Source of the DNA: Oscheius dolichura
Taxonomy: Eukaryota; Nematoda; Chromadorea; Rhabditida; Rhabditidae
Assembly (NCBI GenBank): GCA_932521035.1
Contig: OW051493.1
Coordinates: 10,128,001 to 10,192,000, forward strand
Direction of reading: 5' to 3'
Length of the DNA: 64,000 nt
A program made the position numbers and the translations under genes. Below the pieces are notes generated by a model. That model was not told the origin of the DNA. It searched no databases and was given only the letters and a program-made list of their open reading frames with translations. Of this stretch, positions 13,401 to 24,369 are shown one piece after another. How positions within the stretch are numbered: position 1 is the stretch's first letter; every line of letters begins with the position of its first letter.

Positions 13401-15460
13401 TGGCGCGCTCCGCCCTTCGGACACAGTCTGAGTCATGTAATAAGGAAAAGAGAGAAAGAGAAAAAGAGACGGGGGGAGCTATTACTCAGCATAGTCAAAG
13501 GCGGTGTCGCGCGGCAAAAGGAGGGGGCCTCCTTCAATAGACGAGGCAGGCAGGCCTGGAGGGAAGAGAAACTGGTACCGGCCGGGTGTTTGGTTTAATA
13601 AGTAGAGGGTTTCCGGAGGCTGGCAGACTCATTTCGGGCATATTTTTACTCTTTTATGGTACTGTAAAACCTCTTGAAACCTTCCTTTCTTCAATTTTTC
13701 AAAATTTCCGGTTCCCCGGGCGATCCCAAGGTTTTCCATGGGGGGCAGGCCATTTTGGGGCTTATTCTTAGATTTTTAGGAGGCATTACGGCCTCTAGAA
13801 TCTGCTAGTTACATTTTTCAAGCTACTCCATTTACCTTAGGGGGTTCCAGGGTCTGCCGCGCCCTCCGAGGACCTGGAGCCCTCTAGGTCAAAGAAATTG
13901 TATATTTCCCCCTGTTTTCTGATTCCCTGCCCAAATTGAACAATATGTCACCGTCTGGGGACTGTCACATCTCGAAAATTTCAAAGAAAACCAGTAGCAA
14001 ACAGGGAGAAACACAATGAGACGACTCATCAGCCAGAACTGTACGGAAGCCGGCTTCACTGGGTGGTACTTCGGCTCTCTCTCTTGTATTCCTTCTCGGT
14101 TAGACATGACTGGATTGTGGTTTTATATTTATGATTTGAGGTGGGGAAAAGAGAGAATTTTTATGTGTTGGCAAGCATCCGAGCACATTCGCAAACAGGG
14201 CATCCAATGGGGGGAGAAAGTTGCTTTTTGTGCAAATAGGACAGGGGAGGAAGGGGGAGAAGAAGACGGGGAAGATGAGAATAGGACGGGACGAGGAAGA
14301 TGGCAACGGGAATAGCTGCCGGAGGACAGGACGACGGGGTTCCCGGGGCTGAGGAGGGCAAGCTTCCGATTCCCTGGTCTGCCCCAGGACGCCAGTTTCT
14401 GAGCCAAAAATACCAAATTCTGCTCCAAAAACACAAAAACAAAACAAAAAACAATCTCTCTATGTCTTCAGTGCCCTGTGGAACTCCCAGCATCCTTTTT
14501 GGCTTTTCTGGATAGCGAGACAAGACAACCATCCGGCCCAGGACCAAAAAACTCTACCCTGCCGATTGGGGCCCTTTCCTGGCCGAAAAATGGAGGATCT
14601 CCGGCTCTTCCTCCCCTTTTTCTTCACTGGGCAGACAGTTGCGCAATAATTACGATAATTTTCGTTTTCTCGTCGCCGTCGTCGTGCTATTTGACGACCT
14701 GGGGGCTGTCCTGGCCGACTGCCGTTTCGCGCTTCCGTTGAGAATCCGCTTAGCCGCCTACGCGCGCGCTCTGCCCGGCCTCTGTTGACTCTCTGCTCCG
14801 TGCGGCATACCGTAATCCGTGGTGCACGCAGCCAGAAAAACGCAACATATTAGCCGACCGATTGGCATTGGAAATTTTTACGATCGCGGGGTCGGGATTT
14901 TTTCCCCCATTTTTTCACTTCCTGGTATAAAATACGGGGCAAAGGCCAGCAACCATCCCTGCCATCTTCCCGCCATCCTCTCGGGTCTTACGGCGAAAAT
15001 TATTTCTTTCTACATTAGGCACCCGGCTTTAGGAAGGAGCTGTCCCTAATCTCCACCTGCCATCTCGTCCTCCCTGGCCGTCGTCCGTCTCCCTTTTGCC
15101 TGTCCTCCTCCTCCTCGGTGTGTTATCGGGCATCGAAAGGCAAAGGGAAGCGCGTAATCTCCTCAACGGTTTTCTTCTCTGTGTACACGACATAAAAAGC
15201 GAGCATTCGATTCCATTCTCCTTCGCTCGTCTCAAATGTTGCGTGTAATGGCAGGGGATGAAAATGGGGGAACTGTGAAGAAAAAAAATTAAATTAGAAA
15301 AGGACAAGCGGTGACTGGCTGGCTGGCTGGGACGACAATAACTTTTGTATCATTTTTATCAATTAAACCAGACACGGAATACGGTGGAAATGACTAAATA
15401 ATCCCAAAAATAGCAATTAAATTAAAAGAGATCGGGCGTTTTTCTTCAAATAGGGCGTGT
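7451..15460. other. Gene-free stretch between ifb-1 and the dmd-5-like gene
   Basis: I read both strands here and found no chain of exons with matching phases. Open frames are short or purine-rich. It contains a block at 9130-9200 sharing CCAGAAAATTCTCTACAAAACT with other family-D-like sites, an isolated TATA-like GTTATAAAAG at about 9754, and several CT/GA-rich tracts (11400-11470, 13440-13480, 14240-14300). Since it lies 3' of dmd-5 and 5' of ifb-1, it most likely holds ifb-1 promoter elements. Short RNA genes cannot be excluded by eye. Confidence 0.4.
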
Positions 15461-18400
15461 TTACTTCTCCTCTTCGGTTTTTCTCTGGCAAAAATCCAGG
15501 GGCATGGCTTGGGGGAAGAGTGACTCTGCTGAGATCGGCACGAAGCCGTCGGCAGGCATTGGCGGGAAGGAAAATGGTCCCGGAACTGAAAATAGACGAT
15601 TTTTTATTCTGGGTACTGTAACTGTGCGCCAGTGCGCGTAAACAGTAGGCCACCGCTGCTTAGCGCGCGTTGGACGAAATTCGCTGAACAAAATTGAAGT
15701 TGCATTTTTCTCCTATTTTTTCTACTAATTTTTAAATTAGTTATTCAGAATCAGCAGAAAATTCTCTATTTTCACTGACTAACCAGTTGGGAATCTGAAA
15801 ATATGACGAGGATACATCAACGAGTTGAACATATTTGGCGGTAGAGCAAACTGGGGGCGGAATAGTGGCGGCATGAATTGTGGCATCTGTGGGGATTGTA
15901 GAGGAGACGATGAACACGAATTCTTAAAGGTCTATTTTCCATACAGGACCATTTTTAGTCACCTGTTCTGTAGTTGTCGGACTGGCAGGGGAGCTACGGC
16001 TCCCTGTCTCCTCCTTGGAGCTCTTCTGCTCTTTTCCCTTCGGCGGCGTGATGGGACCCGAAGTCTCGGATCTTTCTATAATAACTATTACCGTATTTTC
16101 AATTAAGAAGGGTTCAATATGGTGCACCCTTGAATAATTGAGTTACGCAACCCGAAAAAGATAAGCCGAGACCGATTGACCGTATTTATTTGGGCAGAGG
16201 ATATAATTAGGGGCGAGTCAAGTAGGGCCACTTTGTTTTGTACCACCTGCACTGGTTATAATCTCAAAATGGGCAGCAGATTAGGTATCGTGGAACGAAA
16301 ACAATACGAAAAGCTGCTGGTTTTCCGTCAAACGGAGGTAAAAAGAGGGCTATCGGGGTTCCACATGGATTCAAAAAGTCAGGTTCCGTTTTTGTGGATT
16401 TCTCTACCAGATCTTCTTCGCCAGGGTCGATTTAGTGGGGAAAACACAAAACCCCGCTCAAACAGCCGGGGAGGGTTGGTATAGGGCTTATTTTTAACCA
16501 AAACAAGTGCAGGGAATTCATTCTGGCGGAGGTAAGAACATCATCTTGTAGATCTCGATAAGCTCTTTCCAGCGGTATATGATAGACTTTACAAGGCGGC
16601 GGGAAAGTGAAGCCCCCAACTCACCTGAAGTATCGTGCTTCGACAGATTCTGCGGTTGATCCGAGGCCTTCCTCAGCATTTCGAGTAGTTCACCTGCTAG
16701 AAAATAACATATTAACTGTCACAACTGTCTCTATTGCTCCCTAAAGAGTCGAGCTAAACGCCCACCCCCTGGAGAGTAAGCTAATAAAGCTATAACAGTC
16801 TCCCAAAGGACACAATAGGTTCAATGGGTCATATTTACAGAAGAGGTACTGTCAGCTAATGAACATCGCGTGCAACACCTGGTCGACCTTAGACTGGCTG
16901 GCTCAAAGCGACGGGGAGGACACATTAGGACGAGCAGCTGATTATTTGATGTCCTGGAGCGGCTCCCATTAACCCAGGAAGAAAGGGCGGAAAGACGGGA
17001 GGACGTTATGGGAAGGGGTAGTCTAGCAAAAGTCCCACTCCCTTGCAAAAACGAATGGCCTAGTTACTCGGGTCTCTAACCATTTACTTTAATTTATTAG
17101 GGACAAAAGAGCCTCCTCTCCAAAGGACAGGGGGAACCCAAAGCTTTGGAGGTTCTCCGGGCGCAGAAATCGAAACCACAAGGAGTCTGGCTGGTTGAGG
17201 AGCACCTCAATTACTATGGTTACACTAGGAGAGGAATATGGCCCCAGAAAACCTTGCCGTGGATTTGAAGAGCCACCCAAGGATTTGGAAAACATCCGAA
17301 AATGTCCGATGCGAGACGTTTTAGGGGCGTTTAGCTTAATTTAGGGGTTCCTAGGAATTTTAGACGGCCTCTAGGGACTTTGGAGTGGGCCTGTGAAACT
17401 CAAAGGGGTTCCTGGAACGCGCACAAGGGCTTTGGAAAGATCCTACCAGTTTTCCGGGGAGTTTGATAATCTCCCAGGAGTGTTACAGGATTACTGTCAC
17501 GAAATTGCCTACTCACCGTTATTAACCCCCAGAATCATCTCCAGGTCCTTTGCTTCCTTTTCCTCTTGGCTCTGCTGCCGTCGGAGAGCTACCTGAAAGA
17601 GCCGGGGTCATTTATTCCCCTAGTTTCCTTTACCTGAGCCGCCATGACCCTCTGCCGCTCGGCTATGAGATTGCACTTGATACAGTCGCAGTCTTTCCAC
17701 TTGCAGAATCTTTTGTGGCCTATAAATTTTCGTCTTAATGTTAAAAGCATCAAAACTAACCTTTTAGCGCGGATACGGTGCCGTGATTTCGACATCGGGC
17801 ACATTTTGGAGTCCGTTGGTTCCTTTCCTGCCGTAGGCGGAGGATATGCTCCAAACTGGAACTGGGGATATTCAAATTCCCGATTCCCGCTTGGGGAGAA
17901 GTCGGCGACATCTGAACCTTTTTAGTAATATAGATAAAAAGCAGAGGAGGAGCTACAGTAACCTCCCCTTGGGGAAGAACCGGAAGGATGTGACATATTA
18001 GCTCATTATGCGCGACAATCTCGACAGCTCCGCCCTGAGCTCGGCGCCAATGGCAGGGCGGACTGACACGCCCCGTGAGCATATAACCATCTTGAGATGT
18101 GTCTACTGTACACCGAGATAGAGGGAAGAGGATAAGGTTACAAAAATATGACAAGAAATGGGGTACTGTTACCGTAATCCAGTCAATTTTTCGGCTATCC
18201 AGCTCTGTTTCTCCTGTAAAATAAGGAGCTTGCAAAGCGGCTAACCTTTTTAGAAATCCTTTTTCTAATCCATTTTGGGAATAAAAGGCCGCTTTCGGGA
18301 GAATAGAGCCATTCCCATTACTAGAAACCTGGTGGATCTGGTGGATCTCTAGAAGGCAGCTCTGCCGGCCAAAGACATCTCCACTACTCGTATCTTACAA

Positions 18401-18508
18401 GAAGTTTGGTGGCCGGCACTCGGCCGCCGTGGTCCTCTCCTTACCCGCTATCCTGGCGACAACGTCATCCTCTTCCTGTCCTATACTCTCCCGAGTCTGT
18501 CTGATCAT
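15461..18508 (-). CDS. dmd-5: DM-domain (doublesex/mab-3 family) transcription factor, dmd-5-like
   Basis: Nine exons on the minus strand: 18445-18508, 18173-18213, 17761-17911, 17634-17719, 17517-17592, 16625-16696, 15963-16075, 15784-15922, 15461-15585. Every junction is in phase; they sum to 288 codons plus stop. The DM domain spans exons 3-5: [19 protein letters not shown], then [16 protein letters not shown] and [19 protein letters not shown], with the intertwined CCHC and HCCC zinc ligands all present. This is closest to the DMRTA/dmrt93B/dmd-4/dmd-5 group. The C-terminal part is Ser/Pro-rich and ends with hydrophobic FPPM/MPPLF-type motifs and a lysine-rich tail. A DMA domain was not seen. 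The likely role is sequence-specific DNA binding in the nucleus, in neuronal or sex-specific development. The start in exon 1 has an acceptor (ATCACAG) 3 nt upstream; a shorter start at the Met of exon 3 (also directly after an acceptor) is possible. Symbol based on remembered adjacency to ifb-1 in C. elegans. Confidence 0.85.
15610..15775 (-). repeat. Dispersed repeat A copy 5
   Basis: Inverted copy with GGCGCACAG, TAAACAGTAGGCCACCGCTG, GCGCGCGTTGGACGAAATTC and an AGTTATTCAGAATCAGCAG end. It makes up nearly all of the last dmd-5 intron (15586-15783). Confidence 0.85.
16360..16610 (+). repeat. Dispersed repeat B, partial copy
   Basis: Shares TTTTGTGGATTTCTCTA and CATTCTGGCGGAGGTAAGAA plus the ATCTTGTAGATCTCGA block with copies near 47, 51, 53.5 and 59 kb. 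Lies in a dmd-5 intron. Confidence 0.7.
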
Positions 18509-18557
18509 CTCCTGTGATAAAGTCTTCGCATTATTTATGTTTTCCTCTTTTTTGCAT
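18165..18557 (-). repeat. Segment duplicated in inverted orientation at 24677-25065
   Basis: This block holds dmd-5 exons 1 and 2 with their intron and the DNA just upstream. It matches 24677-25065 on the opposite strand over about 390 bp with only scattered substitutions and small indels (for example GTTGTCGCCAGGATAGCG here against GTTGTCTCCAGGATAGCG there). Because it sits in frame in a full gene here, this is probably the source copy. Confidence 0.85.
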
Positions 18558-18571
18558 TTTTTCTGGGTTAC

Positions 18572-18730
18572 TGTAGCACGCCAAACGCGTAAACAGCGGG
18601 TGACCGTTGTTTTGCGCGCGTTAGACGAAATTCGTCGAAGAAAATTGGAATTATGCGTTTTCTCTCATTTTTTGATATTTTCCTAATTTCTAAATCAGTT
18701 ATTCGTAACCAGCAGACAAATCTGTATATG
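18572..18730 (-). repeat. Dispersed repeat A copy 6
   Basis: Inverted copy directly upstream of dmd-5 exon 1: ACTGTAGCACGCCAAACGCG, GCGCGCGTTAGACGAAATTC, AGTTATTCGTAACCAGCAG. The copy at 24 kb has the same position relative to the duplicated block. Confidence 0.8.
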
Positions 18731-18731
18731 C

Positions 18732-21700
18732 TGTCACCAAAAAATGGTTGTATTCTGCCTTTAAATCTCCAAGAGAAAATCTCCAAGAGACAGAGAATCC
18801 CCTTTGGAATTCAACTCTACCGGGTAAAGTCTTCATTTCTCTCTTCTTTTTGGTTTTTTTGGAATTCTTTTTGTTTCAGGGCCACTTTAAACACAGTTTA
18901 TTATCCAGTTAAGACCATAGTGTTCTCTTTTCTCCTCAGGTGTGAGGACAGGTGCATCCTCCTCCCCGTCCTCCTGCTTCCTCTGCCGGCTGTTGACCTC
19001 TCCCCCCGCGAGAGCGGTGCCTTCGCCCCTTGTGTGCCAACCTATTTTGGCTGCCTATTCGCACACTACCAACACTATTACAGGCGTCGAGAAACTCAAT
19101 CTCTGCCCCCATTGACAGAAGCTCAATGGCTCCTGTCTCTCACAAATAACTCTCGCTCATCTCCGACTTACAGTAGGCAGAATGTTTTGCAGCTTCTCCT
19201 CTTCTGAGCCCTATTGATGACACTCTTGACATAGAGAGTGAGCCAGAGATGATTATAGCATAAGCATGGATAGCTTTTCAAGTAGCCGAGAGCACGGGCA
19301 GAGTAATCCTGAAGCGGCTCGCGATGTAAATTAGATGCTTCGATGGAGGGGGTTGCCGATGGCGACAGCCGGTAATAAACACTTGTACCTCTCTATCCTC
19401 GTACACAGGAGGGAGGATGGAGTGGAGGAGAGTAATTGCTTCCATGCAGGGAGGCAAATGGCATAATCTGTTGGGGAACGACAAGAAGAAGGCTCCGATG
19501 ACGAAACATTGAGCGCCTCTTTCTATAGGAGCTCCCAATGCTTCAGGAGCACCCTGGATACCTAGATGAGGCCCCGAATATGAAAAGTAGACCTCGGAGC
19601 TCCGGATTTCAGGATTTTCGGGTGGCTTTGAGTGGTCAGGCTTCCAGGGACTTTTCTGGGGCCAGGTACTTCCCCGGAAACCGTTATACTGTAATAAAAG
19701 ATACCGAAGAAGGCTCTGGGAGGATTTAGGTGGCCCGAGAGTGTCCCCGGTTCACCCAGGAAAGGCGGTAAATTAAGTGGTCCTGCCAAGAAGGACTTCT
19801 GATTGGGGTGGAAAAGGGTTCAGAATGCAGTATTCCCTCAAGAAAATGGTCTCGCGGCTAATTTTCGGTCTATACATGGAAAGAAAGAAGCGAGGCTTCA
19901 ATTCGCGGTAGGACACGATAGATTGTTAACGTGAAAAGGGGAATTGTTCCTGTTTTCCTGCTTTTCTTTCTCTTTTCCAGCGAAACACCGTCGTCGCCTC
20001 TTTTACAACCGCTCCACTTCTCGCTCCTTTTTCGTCGTGTCTAATGGCCGAATACGATGTGGTGGTGGCTATTGCGGTTAGGGTGGTGGTGGTAGTCGGC
20101 TTCTCTCTGTCCGGCAAACTGGCTAGCGCCCAATTAGCTGCACCGGACCGCGGGCGCCCCGTTATCTTCGGGGAATCACCGCTGGCCGGACAACACAGAC
20201 ACTCTTAACTTTGTCGAAGAAGTAGACGGATCGGAGAGAGTCTCTTCCGGGAGAGCGAGAGACACGGCTCTTGACATAGATACGGGGGCGCGTCCCCTTT
20301 TGACTACCGCAACAAATACAAACATATTAGGAGGGTGTGATCCAACTCACGCAAGGGGATAATGAATAGTGGATGACAACAAGGGGATGAGGGGCGGGGG
20401 AGGACGGCTTTTGTGGAACAAACACAATGGCAAGGGAGCTTGGAAGCGGATAAGGAGAGGAGGAGATCATCGGGGACTGGGTGGCCAGTGACCATTTTCA
20501 TTGGTCCTCCCGTTGGACGGCCTTCAGCCCATTTCTATGACCAAAAAGGTAATGAAGACCTCCAAAAGTCTCTAGAAGAACCTAGGAAGGTGCATCTAAC
20601 CCCTACTCCCATCCTCCCCTCCATCGGCCCTCCTAGGGGAATCCTTGGGCTTCTAATGGGGGCGAGCAGCTAAAAAATGAGGGCCAGAGGATCTCTACCC
20701 CCTAGTCAAATCCCCCACCCTCCTTCCTTCCTTGCTTTCAACCACAAAATTCCCAAATGTGACCCCATAGTCGCCAAATTACCAGGAGCTCCAGTAGAGG
20801 CCGGGGAAGCCTCCGTATCCCTGCCCTCTTCCATCCTCCTTCATCCCTCACCCAGGCCGAGGAGATCTGCCCCATTTCCTTTTTTTTCCCCAAAGACTTG
20901 GGGAATTCCTTGGCAATTCCTTTCTCTCCTGGCCTCCCTATCGCCGATTGATTTCCCGGCAAGATCTTCTGGTAATTTCCTGTAGGGAAACCCCCGGAGC
21001 CCGGCCAGGAAACACTCTCAATTAGAGAGACCTCCCAACATCAGCAATCTCAGAAATTATTCCCGTATTCACTCGCCCGGCTGTCCTTTTACAATACCCA
21101 CTTCACATGAACTCCTCCTCCTCCTCCGCCATCTCTCCCCCTTCTCCAGAAACAGGTCCGAAAATGTTTTCTTCCCCAGTCGTCGCCGGCTGTCTGCCCC
21201 GTTCCTCTTCCCCGGACACCTCGGTTCTGCTTATCACGTCCTTCTCGGCAGGCAGGGGCACAGCTCATTTACTCCATTCCAGCCGGTTGAAGCTGTTTAC
21301 GGGAGAAATAGAGAGAAAGGGAACGAGAGAGTCGCACTTGTTTTCATCTCATTCCGCCACTCTCTCCCGCCGCTTCCCCCGCTTCTTCCTGAAACGTCTC
21401 GCTCCCGCACGAAGCGGCGGAACGCTCTCGACGAGAAGGACGGAACCGGCTCTTCTTCCTATTTCTCTCTACTTCGTCGGAATTCGGGAACTGCCGCCGG
21501 GGGGCTAGGCCAAGCCTATTTACGCCTTCAGTTGCGAGAGACATCGATTCCGGCCAACGGAAATCCGGAGAACAGCCTCCGACGCCGGCGGCGGCGGGCA
21601 GATGTCCTCTCTTCCCCTCTCCAGCCCAGGAAAATAGCCCTCTCCGCATATTTTTTTAACCCCTTTTCTTCTAATTTAAAGGCCTATTCAAATGCCTGCA

Positions 21701-24360
21701 AATGACTACAATTAGCCGCCATTGTTGAGCATTTGAACGTCAAACCCCCCGAGGAAAGCCCGCGTTCCATACACCCGGCCTAGCAACAGCCTAGATTGCA
21801 TTTTTCTCTATTTTCCTGGTCACCTGGGCAGGGGCTACAAATTATCTGCAGTCTGCATTAATTTTGCTTAAAATACAAATTCTTCCCGGGCTTTTGAACC
21901 TTTGTTATTGCTTTGCCGGGCTATTTTTCCCGGCTCAGGGCTTTTCAGCAGAAAATTCTGGAGATTACGGTATCCTCCGGGGATGATAAACTTTTCCCGC
22001 TTCTTCTCAGCCCGGTCAATCTTGTTGCCATCACCGTCCGGTTGAAGATGATCGGAGGCGGTAAGGAGACGGTCACCCCCTCTCTCCTTATACGTGTTCG
22101 ACCGGTCCGGGAGTCGATCGGCGCACCGCACCGCGTCGTCTTCTCTCTCCCCCTTGTCCCTAAATGGGGAGAAAATAAATCTCTTTTCCTCTCTCTCGCT
22201 CTCCGGATAGACCAAAACATCGTGTTACCGACCTCTTTTTTCCCATCCGAAATGGGTAGTTTCTCATTTTTCCGTCGATGTTTATGGTGATTTCATCAGT
22301 GTGCCCTTTCGATCTCGGCCCTCTCTGCTGGCCATAACAGCTCAAAGCTCTGATTCATTAGCCCCTGACCGGTCAGTCTGCATGTGCCGCTCCCATATTC
22401 CCCTTTTTCTCAACAGCAGACAGTCCTTTAATTATTCTAGTGAATTCCGGACAATTTCCCCATTTGCCGGTGTATCAGAGGCCCTTTTCCTCCCTCAGGC
22501 CCTAACACCGGGAGAGACGGCCGATTCCCCAGTCAGGGTCCCACCTGGATTGTTCTCATGTCTAAATTTTGAATTTTAGACCTTTAAAAGGTTACTGTAT
22601 TGGCCTAGCTCTTGGGGAACCTGTTTTCTGATCCAAGGGGTGAGAAATTGCTCCAGGGTGTGGCTATATCTGCCTTGGTGCAGAATGGGCCATTTCGCTC
22701 CTGGATCAGGGGGGAGGGGGCTGCTTGGGAGCCGTTTTACTATGAGAGAATGACCCGAAGGTGCCCCCAGAACTTCTCTGAAGAATTTAGGGTGGTCTGC
22801 CAGGGTTCTTGAAGCTCCCCCGGCTCCTGAACCTCATGGAAAGAGAAGGTGAAGAGTTTCTAACCAGCAGATTTACAAGGAAGAAGCCGGCAATCCTCCC
22901 GTCCTTCCCGGCACCCCACCAGGCTGCCTAAAGACTTCCTGAGGACCTCGCCGACTTCCTTCCTTATTTCGGGAGCTTCCAGCCGCCCACGGTCCGAATC
23001 CCGGCCCCCTGCTCCTTTATAACGGGGCCGCTCCTCTCCAGGTACTAGATACCAATATGAGCCATTGTTTATCTCTTGTTTATCTCTTTTCCCTCCTTCC
23101 CTGGACCATAAATGATAGAGCGGTTGACTGTTTCCGTCCGTCTCCCGATTGATTGTGTCACAACCTCTTTTGGAATCTCCATCCTACGGGGAGGAGAGGC
23201 GACGGCGGGGGACAGAGAATTTCCGGGCGCCTGAACGGAAAACCCGTTCAGAAATAGCACATGTCGACCGGAGAGAGCGTGGCTTGCTGGCCACCCCGGA
23301 ACGGGTTAGACGCGGGGCAGATAGTAGACTGATTACGGAGGGGGCCAGAGACGGGAGATTCTAACCGGCGAAGGAGCGTGTTCCGCCCCCGTGGGCCTTC
23401 TTACCGTCGGGATCCATTTGTATCTCCGGGGGGACAACCGGAATCATCCCCGGCTAGAGACGGGGATGGGAGATTCCCACACGGAACAGGGGCTATCGAT
23501 TGATCGGGGGCCTCTTCTTCTCTCCGGATACGGCAGAGGGAGACGGCCTATCGGAAGATGTTGTTATCGGCCGGCCGGGACGGGGACGGCTAGGCAGGCG
23601 CGCCGGAAATTCTACCAGGTCATTTCTCTCGACCCCTTCCAGCGGAAAACTGGTTCCCTCTTTCATTTTTGTCGTCGTCGTTTAAAATTTAATTCTTATG
23701 CTGGCTGGAGACATTGACCGGGAGGAGGAGGAGGGCCCACTCCTTCCCGGGTAGTGGCCATCACGTCATGGCTGCCATTTTCACCTGGGATGAGTCATTC
23801 TTGTTTATGTTTTTCCCCCTTCCTCGTTTTTTCGCTTCTAAACATGGCTGGGTAGGCTATCTTTCTCCTAAAATCCCCAAAAATCCATTTGAAAGGGATT
23901 TCTGGACGGTACCCCTTGATCCGGGTCTTGAAGAGATTGCGCGCCTTATCGGCGCATTTTATGCAAAAATTCGCTTCGGGGCCCATCAAGGAAGTCAAAA
24001 TCTTACTGTACTTTTATAAAATAAGTCATAAATGACCTCAAGAACCCTGTAAAGCGCCGCGTCATAAGAATATTTGAGGTCAGCCGGCTGTTTTCGCTTT
24101 CCGCTAATTATCTCCTGATCAGCTGCGCTTTTCCCGCCTTTCACCCCGGATTTTTGAATATTTTGATTCCTTTAATCTGTTCCGGACAGTCGTCGACTAT
24201 TTCCGGCGCAAATGCCATTGCAACCAGCGAATAATTTATACAAACCCGAACCGGAAAGTATTGCCTGCCCGGTCTGATCACTCCCTCCTGTAGTACTCCT
24301 CGCCTCTTCTCTTTTCTCCTATTTTCTCGTATATAAATAACCTTCATCCTCCCGGTTCCA
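18732..24360. other. Upstream region of the dmd-5-like and MADF genes; no gene seen
   Basis: A 5.6-kb stretch with no exon chain I can support. Open frames such as the one over 18653-19207 run through repeat DNA and lack coding character. The two flanking genes are transcribed away from each other, so promoters of both should lie here. Near the right end CTCGTATATAAATAACC (about 24327-24343) is a TATA-like box about 30 bp before the MADF acceptor or first exon. Confidence 0.4.
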
Positions 24361-24369
24361 GATCCCCAA
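24330..24369 (+). promoter_or_regulatory. TATA-like box and acceptor before the MADF gene
   Basis: TATATAAATAA lies 25-30 bp before CCGGTTCCAG|ATCCCCAAATG. The two signals compete: a TATA-driven start near 24361 would leave no room for an outron, while the acceptor favours trans-splicing or an upstream exon. Confidence 0.3.

Noticed and set aside
17756-18235. Reading dmd-5 exon 3 as one long 159-residue exon starting MQAPYFTG
   Set aside because: The segment before MSPTSP contains a good acceptor and a good donor, and the split model keeps all phases and uses exon 2 as found in the duplicated block.
18653-19207. 184-residue plus-strand open frame upstream of dmd-5
   Set aside because: Its first part lies in repeat A and the rest has no recognisable motif or splice partners.
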